Shown here piece after piece: positions 12,086 to 23,392 of a stretch of 64,000 bases of DNA. This stretch comes from Ashinkailepas kermadecensis (Eukaryota; Arthropoda; Thecostraca; Neolepadidae). The DNA is taken from the NCBI GenBank assembly GCA_034440615.1, contig JAOTOM010002631.1:1-64000 (forward strand), in the 5' to 3' direction. Numbering within the stretch: the first letter of the stretch is position 1; each line of letters begins with the position of its first letter. Made by a program: the position numbers and the translations under genes. Under the pieces are notes generated by a model that saw only the letters and a program-made list of their open reading frames with translations, did not search any database and was not told where the DNA came from.

Positions 12086-12604
12086 TATAGGTGTAATTTC
12101 AGCAGTGTGAGGTAACTTATCAAGGTACCAAAGGAAAACCTTAGAACTGGGTGGTAGAGTTAGTGTTGAAATCCGACCAATCATAAACCATAGTGGTAGA
12201 TTAGGCCCCTCCACAGAACAATTTAGTTGATAACTAATTATATTATTTCGAAATGTCCTCTTTGACAAAATAGCGGTCGAAATCCAAGAACTTTTTAATG
12301 GGCGTAGGTGCCTCCCCCCTCCCCTGCAAATCCGCTTGCCCCCTCCTGCTTGACGCAAATATAGGTACTCCACTGGTCCCTCAATAATTTTCCGAAACAT
12401 ACGCCCATGGGGCAAAACCAACATTGAGGGGACAAATTACCCCTCACAAGCATACAATACAACATCCATGCCCCATATAAAATGGGATGAATGATGTTTT
12501 TAAATGCATTTTCTTCCAACAAACTTCTTTTCTGTTACTACAGCCTGCATGATTAGAGCTTCCCAGCTTCCATACCTTCTCAGTCATTTACAAAACGGTA
12601 CAGC

Positions 12605-12810
12605 CCATTTGTTTGCTATATGGAATTAAATGTGTGTAAAAACTTGTCTTGTTACCACCTTAAAGCACAATAATACCGGTTTAGCTAGGTTAGGCTAGTT
12701 TAGATGCTGAACTTCGAAATTAAAAAAAAAAATTCAAACATAAAATTAAATCGGAAATTTTCCTTCAAAAGGACCTGACGTTAGGTTCGGTTAGGTTGGG
12801 TTCGGTTGTT
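12605..12810 (-). repeat. AACCTAACC-type dispersed repeat
   Basis: TTGTTACCACCTTAAAGCACAATAA at 12645-12675 matches 15668-15700 in reverse complement, and both copies share the neighbouring GCAAACAAATGGG box. GGTTAGGTTGGGTTCGG words follow. Related repeats recur near 14.1-14.4, 15.7-15.9, 50.65-50.9 and 58.7-58.9 kb. No coding content. Confidence 0.6.
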
Positions 12811-13337
12811 CAATTTATAAAATTTTCGAAATGTACCTCGCTTAATTTTGGTTTCTATTTTTTTCTCCAAAGCAGGGGCGTCGATTTATATCCTTTTGTG
12901 GGGGCCATTGCTCCACCAATTTTGATCGTGGCCCCCTCAATGTTGATTTGCTCCCCCCCCCCCAATAACATATGCTATTTTTATGCTGAGAAGAAAGTTA
13001 AAGAAAAAAAGAAGAAAAATCACCATACAACTTACGTAGCTTAGTTGATGCCAACCAGCACATTTTGTGCTGAAATGAAACAGATTTGAATTGGATAGTG
13101 GATTGACTCTCCACCCTGTGCTGTAAAATTGAGAACTTTGTGGAAAAAACAAAGGAGTTGGATTTCCTTCCAATTTGCAAGCACGACTTACATCATAAAA
13201 GCAACCTTAATCCTTGGCAACGCGGTACATAGTTTATCGTCGCTTTACCGAGGCTTATTTACTGACGCACCCGAGCAGAAATCGGGCATATTCCAAATTC
13301 GGTGGAGAAATTCGGCGCAGCCTGGCAATCGCACTCG

Positions 13338-13345
13338 TGACGTCA
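13338..13345. promoter_or_regulatory. Perfect CRE-like octamer TGACGTCA
   Basis: This exact palindromic cAMP-response/ATF-type octamer is followed 65 bases downstream by TATATAAGG at 13405-13413. No convincing gene lies beside it, so function is unproven and a chance or repeat-borne match is quite possible. Confidence 0.25.
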
Positions 13346-13498
13346 CAGCTCAGAAATATGGGCCTGTGGCGGCTGCAGAAGTGACAGACACCTGCTTGTA
13401 AGTTATATAAGGTCAAAACCCATCACCAAATGTGTCTGGAGAGACTTGATAGACGCTTGCGCGCAATAAATGCGACAAATCGTGGTGGGCGTTTCTCA

Positions 13499-13833
13499 GA
13501 ACATCCAAATAAAAAATTCCATTTACAAAAATTCCAGCGCCTAAAGTCTAAATTTGAGGTTGCAGTCGACAAATGTGACGGAGGTGAGACATTCTTGATG
13601 CAATTGCGCGCAGTGTTTAATCCGTAGCCCAATCTCATGTGACGTACTGATTCGTTTTTTGTACTTCGCACTTTCTGATGTATCTGCATATTGGTGTGAT
13701 TTTAAATAGTGAATAAATAGCCTGCTGCTATTTAATTTCCAAAGGAACAGTAGTTGAAGAAGTAGGCAGGTAAGCTTGAACAAGAACATCCAAATAAAAA
13801 ATTCCAGGTACAAAAATTACAGCGCCTAAAGTC
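13499..13833 (+). repeat. 50-bp direct duplication (13499-13549 and 13784-13833)
   Basis: A ~50-bp piece beginning GAACATCCAAATAAAAAATT and ending AGCGCCTAAAGTC occurs twice with about four differences. The second copy sits inside a dispersed repeat whose relative at 41405-41460 lacks those ~47 bases (AACAAG joined directly to TCCAGTCC). The second copy is therefore the inserted one. Confidence 0.7.
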
Positions 13834-14049
13834 CAGTCCATGCCTTTTCTGATTTGTGCTCAGGGCTTCCATTTTAATATCACATAACTATCACGTATGT
13901 CTTCAAGAAGGGCTGTTTTTAGTTTACTTTTATTAATATTTTCACTCCACTGCACCTGGTGCTTTTTTCTCTCCTGGATTGGGGCACCTAGTGTTGCATT
14001 TCCGTCCAGGGGTTGGCACACCTTTTGGTAAATTTACAGCTTCAGGCAA

Positions 14050-14430
14050 TTTCTGATTTCTTGATTTGTTTAATGCAATGTTTAAGAATGTGATGAACAT
14101 GATGTTACTGCTCATTTTGGTAAAGTTGCGTTTTAAGGTGTTTTATGAATTCATGGAATGTATCATTTCAATGCAATGTTTATGAATGTGACCCAAATTA
14201 TGGGACCACTCATTTTCTATACAAATGCCTACATTTCAGGTTGTGAGCAAAATAACACCAAAAAAGGCTTTGAATTAGGTGTCATAGGATAAGCTATTCT
14301 TTTTAAATAAACAGAAATGCAACATAACCTAACCTAACCTAGCCTACCCTCCCTTTGGAGAAAAACAAAACCAAAACATCAAGTTGTAAAAATTTCAAGC
14401 AATGTATTTTTTTACAATAAAAATGTAACC
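14050..14430 (+). repeat. AACCTAACC-type dispersed repeat
   Basis: Shares TTGTGAGCAAAATAACACCAAAAA and CCCTCCCTTTGGAGAAAAAC with 50645-50770, which is in reverse orientation. It contains AACCTAACCTAACCTAGCC at 14325-14343. An internal GCAATGTTTA(A/T)GAATGTGA word occurs twice (14081 and 14171). No coding content. Confidence 0.65.
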
Positions 14431-15660
14431 CAACTTAACATGTTGAAATGTAAAAGAACAATAACATGTTCAAAGTACTATATTTTCAGGAATGGAATCC
14501 TGTGCTGATGATATTTTCGGTAATAAATTTGCAAATCAGATCTACATCATTAATGTTAATAAATATGAAAAATTCATAGAAATGCATGCACCGGTTTGTG
14601 GACAAGAAGTTATTCTGATGATTTCTGATGTATTGGAACATGACAAATGTTTCATGATAGAAGCAGGCAAAGTTAAAGTACTTATATCTCAATAAATGGT
14701 CAGTTCACTAACAAGACAGCAAATTCACTCAAATAGCACTCAAAACACCAGGCGGCCCACTCTTTTTGCAAGTTTAAAATCGATGACAGTGCTTTCTTGA
14801 ATCATGTTTAAAGCACATGAAGGAAATGTATTGCTGACACTTGTAAGGAACTGATGTGCAATCTGCAATCTACTCTCGATCGTGCAATCTGCGGAAAAAA
14901 CACGTTGAGCAGCCGCAGTGGCGTACTAAAGGGAAAAGTTTCCCTCCCTAATGTCAGGCACCAATGAAATACTTTCACCCACCGTCATTACTATTCAGGT
15001 CTGCTGTGCTCTGATGCTCCATCAATGCCGGTGTGTTTTAGCCTGCATCTGATCGCTGAAGTATTTTTATTTAAACCGGTGTGTGTTTGTTGGTGTGTGG
15101 AGTGAGGAGGAGGGTAACGGTGATGGTGACGGTGACGATAGATCCGAGCCCACTATATGGCACGGCAGTCGCATGCTATTACTCAGAGTTGTTATGTTGA
15201 CATGTACTGAGCACTGCTCTTTTAATTATGTGACTTCACCAGTTATTGGACAATTTTCCCCGTTGGTGAGGATGCTGAATAAACATAAACATACACATCG
15301 TCGGATAAAAATCGGAATTTCTGAGATCCGAAAATATAGTGGGCTAAATCCGACGAGTTTTTTTTTGTGTGGGGGGTCTAGTGCGTTGGCACTTCGGCCC
15401 CCCCCGCCCCAATGTTTTTCAAAAATCGACACCCCTGCCCATGGTGAACCATCGAGTAACATTTTGAAACCGGGATATATCACGGTCAAACCTCAAGGTC
15501 AAAGGCTAGTTTGAATTTTTCAAAGTCCTCACGATCCATCGCTATGGGTTCAATTTGCATCAAGTGAGTGTCATTTCACGCGACTTGCCGCGGCGCGCCT
15601 AAGCTGCTTTTGAAGAAGAAAAAAGTTTTGTTTGAAATTTTTTGTTAATGTTTGGAAACC
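14431..15660. other. Intergenic, no gene recognised
   Basis: A 67-codon frame at 14492-14695 has unbiased composition but no family match and no splice or promoter support. At 15375-15430 a G-run, C-run and ATCGACACCCCTG mark the edge of a repeat of the GGGGTGTCGAT class. Confidence 0.35.
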
Positions 15661-15990
15661 TTTCGGTGTTATTGTGCTTTAAGGTGGTAACAAGAACAGT
15701 TTTTACACGCATTTCCTCCATAAAGCAAACAAATGGGTTAGGTTTGGTTAGCTAGGTTTGTTTAGTTCTTGTTGGAAATAATAAAAAATCTAACAAAATT
15801 TCAAATTGTTCCCTCCATTTCCACAGAAAATAAATGGTCCGATCATCCTAGTCACGTTCATAAAGATGGTATCCTTAAGACGATTTTTTGGGAGAAAAAA
15901 ACACGTAATACTGCAAATTTACCATTTTTTTGTCAGCAAAATATTATTTTTAACAATGGCAAATCACAAAACCAGACATTGAAAAAGAAG
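15661..15990 (+). repeat. AACCTAACC-type dispersed repeat
   Basis: 15668-15736 matches 12605-12680 in reverse complement. 15820-15870 (CACAGAAAATAAATGG...TTCATAAA) resembles the box at 50790-50835. It contains GGGTTAGGTTTGGTTAGCTAGG. Confidence 0.55.
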
Positions 15991-16422
15991 TGACTGAAAT
16001 CCAAGTTTTTTTTTGGGGGGTACCCATATATCTTGTCCAAACTTACCGCGTCCCTGGTTTGTTCCCCCCCTCCAATTTCGAAACCGTGGTTACACCCATG
16101 CACACACACGCATAAAGCGCCGTGGCATGTACACGGCGGTGTGAATGATAATGGATCTGGCATTATCGAGTGCTATCAATGGTTTTGTGTATTCTGTTGT
16201 TGCCTTTCGCCATTGACGCCGTGTTTTGCATTATATCGTTCGTCAGCCCAGCTAGAGGTTGGGATACGTGTCATGTTTTTAATGATGGATTTCCAGTGCA
16301 TGATTGTGTTTGAAGTTATTTGTTAGATTTTGTATTATGTCATCTTGAAGAAAGCATGTGTGGCCGAAACGTTGGTGATTTGTTTGCTTAGGAAAAGTTG
16401 TTTTTTTTCACTGTGCCACTTC

Positions 16423-16425
<3 letters not shown>

Positions 16426-16489
<64 letters not shown>
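16426..16489. repeat. (AT)n microsatellite
   Basis: About 64 bases of uninterrupted AT. Open frames read through it as alternating Y/I and are not genes. Confidence 0.98.
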
Positions 16490-16492
<3 letters not shown>

Positions 16493-19374
16493 ACAGTAGC
16501 TTGCGTTGGTATTCGTTAATATTGTCACCCAGTGTAGTCAGACGAAGATCACATACGCGCAATACTATGGAAGGTACTGAAATACATTGTGGGCCAGCAA
16601 GGCCACACCAACAACACGAAACAATAGGAGCACGTAAAGTGTAGCATAGGATACAAAACATTCAACTTTCTGCAAGCCAAAATTGACATTCTATATTTGG
16701 AATTCCCTGAACTTAAAAATGAATCGGGTTCACAACATCGGATAAAATGTTTTCTGACTTGTGGAGAAAAGTCAGGTGATTCATACACAAAATTATATGG
16801 CATGTCTCCATCTGCGAAGTAATCGGGGTAGGATTTCCACTTTATAATCCTGCATGCGGAGACGAAAATATATGGGTGCACGAATATGAAGAATATTTTT
16901 ACCAAAACCTATCACATGAGAATCTCATTCCGCACGTCCCAGTGAATGGTGAGCGCTGGATTACAAGCAGCTCATTGCCAGAGGACGATTGAACCTACAA
17001 ATGATAAAATAGGGCAGTAGTTTTCGTCGGAAAATGTTCTGGATGCGAAAAGTCCAAGAAGCCCACTTTCTCGAACCATGGAAGTCATTGCTTGATACAT
17101 AATCGTCCTGCATACCCTACGACTATATTCGTACCAGACACACAGATTGGCAACGTGGGCGCATGCAACTGCTTGTTACTTACACAGTATGAAGCTATCA
17201 CGGCTGCCAGCAACATGATACCATTATGCACCAAAATGTCAGCTTGAATTGCCATCACAATTGCAACGCCAACATCCCACGCTATCGTAATAGTTCTGCG
17301 TATTGCGTCCGGTTGTTCAAGATGATAAACGAGACTTCACAATGATTGAATCGCTGCCGCCACTAGGAGTGCAGCCGAACTATACGTTAACCAACGATAA
17401 GCTAAACCAGCTCAGAGAAACGCAATGGACGCAAGATTTGCGCGACAACTATGACGTTCCTGCTCGATTATGTGAACTGCAACAGCGTCGGCATTACCAT
17501 TACTTTTGATGTACACATTACATGGGTGTGGTAAGCATTGTACCCTTTGGTTTAGTGTAAAATAATTGCGTCGGAAAATAAAATTGAACGAATTTCACGT
17601 AAGAAGTGTTCGTAGGTGTATTTGGTGGATTAAATATGCATCCAAAACGACATGGAATATGGTGAGAAAGCACACAGCAACACGAGGGGATCGAACGGCC
17701 ACAATGGACATAATGGGGCGCCGAGGAATGGGAAGACTTACTGTCAGAGTGACTAATACAATAATGCGGCTTTCGTTCGATCAGGTCTGCGGCTGACCGG
17801 GTACGAGGAGAGTAAAATAGAACATTTGACTGCTGCGTATCACAAACCATTTCATGATCAACTGCGTCGGTGACGCACCAATACATTACATTACATTTGA
17901 TCGGTCTTGCACATTTAGCAGGACATAATCACGCCCACCACCGACCGCAACGCCAGCATGAAACACGTGGCTAGAAAACAGACGCGAAATTTCACATCAA
18001 TATTTTGAAGCTGGAGCACCCGCACCACTTTGGAATAACCAGACATGAGAGCAGTCATCGCGCACGATGTAAAGCTCCGGTGACTGAAGATCTGGTATAC
18101 CGGCACCCCATCAGCCATGCGGCACCGGGTGTCGAAAGTGGCATTGATGACCACGGCGAATGCCGACTGGAATGCTCGGCGCCCCTTTCCGGAGACAGTT
18201 CGATAGCCTGGCTGTAATGGGTTCGCTCCGAGTGACCATAATCACACGCCGGTCGCCCGACAGATGTCCCCGGCAGGTCGCGTCCTTGCCGCTCAGGGTG
18301 CGGCAGAATAGGAGCGTGACTGCAGGTTACAACATCCGATTCGTCACCATCCCGAAGAGCCAGCTCGACAGTAGAAGGCGGTGTCCAACGTGCAGTGATC
18401 ACACACGAACACCCATGCTGCAGAGTCTGGCCGTGGCATTACGATTTCGGTAGTCCTGTGCTGCCAGCACAGTAGGACGTCGGGTTCTAGTACCATTCGG
18501 TGTCAGCGGCACGATCTCGGCTAAAATATCACCCTGTGCCGCGAACACTCGGGCGGCAGACCTCACTTTCACCATCCACCTCACCCCCAAGGTGACGGTG
18601 GGTCTCAGTTCCAATGCAGTCACACTAGCATCGCGGCCGGGAGTGAGATGTAAACTCCAGGGTGCACATCTCTGGCCGCCCAGCAGCACTGTGGTGCCTG
18701 CACCGTTTCGTCCCACTAGCCGTCGGCCTCTGCGCTGACTGCCGCCATCACCGTGTCACAGTCAGGGCTTGCGGACAGAGCCGGGGCGCCGGTGGTGGTC
18801 GGCCGTGTCGCCGGCGGCGTGGCCGCTCCAGGTCATCACAGCTGGCATTCGCTGGGCGGCGAACGCACCACGTCCACATCATCGCACAGCTGATGGTAGT
18901 TCATGACGCTGCAGATGTACGTGCTCTCGTCCCGGGCCGTACATCTCGATGGTATAGGTAGGTAGTACAAACGAAGCCGTTCACCGCGTACACGTGGCCG
19001 TTCACCCCGGCGAGCCCCACCTGGCGAGCAGGGCAGACATGAGCATATTTATCAGAAACGGTGAGCAGGTTAGACAAAGAAAATTGGCATGGTCAGTGAA
19101 GCGTTCTCGAATTCCAACAGCTGGGTTAAAATCGACACCAAACAACGTTGTCTTACATCGCTTTCGATACCTTTTTCCAGCCACACATAATCATTCAAAA
19201 TCCATGAGTAATTGCACTGGTTGCACGACGCGCTGGATAATACTAATGCATTGTTCAAAAGGTTACCATACCACGCCAACTGTACGATATGCATCCTTCT
19301 TTATATATGACATTTATGCCAACAACCCAAGTAGATAGTACAACATTTAACATCAGAAAGAAAGCTGAAGATAT
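16490..19374. other. Unassigned 2.9-kb interval
   Basis: Nothing here is recognisable. The part from 18.05 to 18.96 kb is GC- and CpG-rich, with overlapping frames on both strands (for example 105 aa at 18399-18716 and 115 aa at 18055-18402, minus). These lack a known domain and are interrupted by stops. It could be an old exon cluster or a CpG-rich repeat; the sequence alone does not decide. A terminal frame of 68 codons at 17303-17509 is likewise unassigned. Confidence 0.35.
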
Positions 19375-19880
19375 TTCCAGACTGAACTACCCGTGATTCG
19401 TCATCTAAGAATGCTACTATACAGTGGGCCTGACCACTCCAGAAAGACGTCGGCGCTCCAAGAGTATACCTCGGAGATGAAATTAGAATATGAGTGTGAC
19501 ACTCTATTTGCACTGCACCACATCTTGGACACAGTGCCTTATTATCATCATTTAGTAGGTAACCATGGATGACATAAGCATGACCAACGAAAAGATGGCA
19601 TAGCATCACCTCATCTCGCCTTGTCCTACGCTACCACGAGGGACACTGACCGAGGGAGGGCGAAATTGTCCGTACTTTGTTAGAAACAAGCTCATCCCAG
19701 CTCGCTGGCCACTTATTCCTCCGGAAAACCGTGATCCCTAGGTTCCTGGCAAGTATTGGGAATGCTCTGCATAAGGGAGCCTGTGCTGCCCATCTGGCAG
19801 CACCGTAGGTTTCTTCATTGCCTATTCTGCCAACATGGCTCAGAATCCAGCAAAAATTGATGACTTTCCCATTCTACTCT
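19375..19880 (-). pseudogene. LINE RNase H / C-terminal zinc region relic
   Basis: On the minus strand the sequence begins near 19850 with a degraded RNase H end, FCWILSHVGRIGNEE, which aligns with the WIPAHVGIRGNELAD box of the better copy at 57.8-58.5 kb. Next comes a PASWDEL-like stretch, and then a 102-residue frame (19301-19609) with LFVGHAYVIHGYLL and a C-P-R-C...EC-H-T-H-I-L block, the usual CCHC-like tail after RNase H in I/Jockey-type LINEs. The RNase H aspartate following NE is lost and frameshifts break the frame, so it is inactive. The upstream RT is not present. Confidence 0.75.
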
Positions 19881-19969
19881 GGATAAAATCTGGACCATGA
19901 GGTCTAGCAGCTTTATTACATTATATTTTCTGCACCTGTTTTCCATATCTTCTCTAGCTACTGTAAGAT

Positions 19970-20260
19970 CACAAAGTCATAAAGTGTTCAGACTTAACAA
20001 GAGCTACACAGACCAATCTGGCTAAGCCCATAAAGGGAAGGTACTATAAGTCGGGACAACAAGATATTCAGCACCCTAACCAATACTGCATTGTAAATTC
20101 CATTGGAACTATCCATCAACATTCTATGCACCTACCAATATCTATCTAGCCCTATTAACTTGGTAATTTGTAGCACATGCATGGTTTGGGTGCTCCATCA
20201 ATAATTTTCAACTCCATCCATGTCTGGATGGAGTTGAATGAGTCTGGAAGGGTTCTGCAC
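19970..20260 (+). repeat. Short dispersed repeats
   Basis: CATAAAGTGTTCAGACTTAA with AAGAGC at 19980-20005 recurs at 22525-22550. ATATTCAGCACCCTAACCAATAC and the following ~130 bases recur in diverged form at 54625-54760. No coding content. Confidence 0.5.
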
Positions 20261-20479
20261 AGTGCACACTTACTAGCATAAATATCACCCCCATCCACCA
20301 CTAATTAGAAAAAGAAGAAAAAACAGATTCTCCAACCTCACAATGTGTCCACCCTATATTTTAATACCTTAAATTGGGGACTCATCTAGAACATTATCCT
20401 CCAATAAATTATCCACTCTTCGTTCTCCAAAAGATAACCAGCATTGTTTGAAAATGACTGATCTCATTATCAGTCATTA

Positions 20480-20700
20480 TCTCATTTCATCTCTTTGATC
20501 AGCATGTGCAAAACTGACTGTAAATACAAAAATGAGTCCTTGATGTGAAACAGAATGGTAAATTATTATCTCCAACTTAGAAGTCTCAAACATTTTCCTC
20601 TCCAAATCCAGAATTTCAAAACATAAATCGAACCCTGGTCTGGCCTCAATGCTGTTCACAAAGATGACCAAGAGAAGTGGACACAGAACAGAGCCATATG
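20480..20700 (-). pseudogene. Second CR1-like RT fragment
   Basis: The minus strand reads GSVLCPLLLVIFVNSIEAR, the same RT motif B region found 400 bases away in the neighbouring relic at 21045-21105. Two separate insertions, or a tandem duplication, are therefore juxtaposed near 20700. The catalytic FADD box that should follow is not intact. Confidence 0.65.
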
Positions 20701-22440
20701 GGATCTCACACTCTTATTAATTATTCCGAGCATTCTGACTGCCTTGTTCCTAGCCGAGGTGCATTGTTTTCTGTTGTAAGGCCATTTGAAACTAACACAC
20801 CGAAGTCTCTTTCCTCTTCAGTAGTATCCAGTTCCCTACACCCATTGTATATCAGGATGTCTTGCTTCCAGACCCCAGATGGACCCCACCTTATACTTTT
20901 CATAAATGGAAGACATTGCCATTGATCATCCCACTTTTTAGGTACTCCAAGACTAGTTTAATATTACTAAATTGATTTTTAGTGTTAGCCACTCCTACCA
21001 GCCTGATGTCGCCAGCAAATTTGAACACCCTATCCCTCAGCCCTACCTCAATATTGTTCACAAAGATGATAAAGAGAAGTGGACCCAGAACAGAGTCATA
21101 TGACACTCCACTCAGAACATTCTTCCATTCAGATTTGCAACCATATAACACAACCTTTTGTTTCAGTCCACTTAACCATGCTTCAATCCAACCTATAACT
21201 TTTCCATCAATCCCATTTTGCTCTAGTTGATTAATTAGATGGAACTTCATCAAAATATTTGCTAAAGTCTAAGTACACAACATCTATCCTGCTTTGATTG
21301 CCTATTTATCTAGCTGCATACTCCATAATCTTCAGTAGGTTAGCTAAACAAGATCTCCTGGATCAAAATCCATGTTGAGTATCCCTTAAAAGGTTGTGCT
21401 TATCTAGATGAGTCTGAACTACCTCTTCAGCCGGTTGTCTAATACCTTGCAAATTATGGATGTCAAACTGACTGGCACATAGTTTCATACTCACTTTATA
21501 CTTCCCTTTTTGAAAACTGATACATTTGTATTTTGCCAATCTTCAGGTATTTCAGAATACTACATATATCTCCTAAAAATGACACCCAGGGTAACTGCAA
21601 AAACTTGAGAACACTATTTAGATTATAGCATAAATATCACCTTGTCCAGCAGCTTTATTATCCCTTATATTCTTCAACTGCTTTTCTACATCTTCTGTAG
21701 ATATTGTAAACTACTCCAACCTATCACCCACCACGCATAACCATCAGTGGTTTCCAATGTTCTTCTTAGTAAAGACTGATGATAATTGATTGCTTATTGA
21801 CTGAACTAGATCACAATCATCACCCACTATACCACCATCTACCTCTAGTGGCCCTCCATTGCATTTTAAAAAACATCAATGTGTAGAAGGTAATGAGCTT
21901 CTTAGCATTGCATGCTAAATGATCTTCAGATAATATAATTCCAGCCCATCTTTTGGATGTCCAAACACACCTAACTTCATTTCTAGCTATTCTATATGCT
22001 TCTAGGTTTGCTTCAGTCAGAATCTTTTAGGTTCTTAGATGCCTGCTTCTTTGACTCCATTGAATGGTTTACTTTTTTGGTAAGCCACGAGGGTGCCTAA
22101 ACTTGTGTAATCTAATCCACCTATTAGGAATGAACTCACCCTGGCCTTGAAACAGTTTAACTATTACCATTCTCCACATTTCAGAAGCATAAACCTATCA
22201 ATAACTCTTACTATTGGATTCCATTCATGAAGATCCCAAACTCATTGTAATTCCCTTTAGCAAAATTTAAAATCAATCTTTCATTGATTCCTACACTTCC
22301 AACATATGAGGAAAAGCACATCATGTTGTGATCACTATTACTGAAGGTCCCTCCTAGGCCCACATCTTGCACACAATTTCCCTCACTTGTGAACACTATA
22401 TTTAACAGTTCATTTCCTCTTCATGTATCACTGAAATAAT
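20701..22440 (-). pseudogene. Decayed CR1-like LINE (endonuclease end to RT end)
   Basis: Read on the minus strand, 22396 downward shows the end of the endonuclease (FSNSDHNMM, matching GRSDHNIV in the 33-36.5-kb element). Next come a decayed finger region with EIPEDW, DTQHGF and YLDFSK words in different frames, then a 117-residue RT frame at 20900-21253 with GWIEAWLSG, VLSGVSYDSVLGPLL and FAGD in place of FADD. At 20705-20890 the thumb/connection region follows (QNAR/MLG-like end). Many stops and frameshifts show a much older copy than the one at 33-36.5 kb. It ends next to another RT fragment at 20700. Confidence 0.8.
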
Positions 22441-22876
22441 AATTTTTCCTCCCAAGTCATGAAATTTCTTCATGATTTGCTTATATTAGACCTACAGTTT
22501 TGCCTTCCACCCCTGCTATCAAGTTATAAAGTGTCCAGACTTAATAAGAGCCACAGGGGCCCATCTTGTTTAAGCGTGCAATGGGAAGAGCAGCTAGGGA
22601 AACAGTGTTATACATTCCATGTTTGTAAAACATTTCCATAGTTTTGAACACTGGCTTTAAAAAAAATGTAATGCAACACATGTTATTTATGAATAATTTA
22701 TGGTACATTGCAGTGTTTAAAAAATATTGGTTATGTGTGATATGTCCAAACAAGCACAGTCAGATGTCAAAATTAGTCATGGCAGCATGCCAATTTGAAT
22801 AGCATCCCAATCCTCCAAGCTCAATTTTCAGCCTATAGGTGCATGTTTTGCATTTACCATGTGGGATACCTAACAT

Positions 22877-23312
<436 letters not shown>

Positions 23313-23392
23313 GTCTATATCAGAACCTATAATGCTCCAAAGCCTCTAATACTACGTCCTGGGGATGTTTCAAAACATATAATGCTCAAAAA

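Larger units (their letters stand above)
4851..12604 (-). mobile_element. Composite minisatellite element, left copy (inverted)
   Basis: This is a large non-coding repeat read on the minus strand. End A lies near 12604 and end B at 4851, where the plus strand starts AAGGGCGTCGCCACCGG. The copy at 43838-48852 lies in the opposite orientation and matches it block by block: the A end with CATCATTC and GGTAGATTAGGCCCCTCC boxes, a ~28-bp degenerate repeat field, a 20-22-bp degenerate field, then the C/G-rich B end. A third, truncated copy is at 27.9-29.8 kb. No transposase, RT or other protein was found in any copy, and the long open frames inside it are repeat artefacts. Features peculiar to this copy are a 2.8-kb array of a 20-bp unit and an extra segment in reverse orientation at 11295-12085. 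It could be a non-autonomous DNA element or a mobile satellite. Repeat status is secure; the mechanism of spread is unknown. Confidence 0.75.
12811..14049. other. Intergenic with a local templated duplication
   Basis: No gene was recognised. A CRE-like octamer and a 50-bp direct duplication are listed separately. A C-run at 12950-12963 resembles repeat-edge sequence elsewhere in the window. Confidence 0.4.

Noticed and set aside
14325..14343. Interstitial telomere array
   Set aside because: Only about three AACCT units, and the same words recur inside a dispersed repeat family, so this is part of that repeat.
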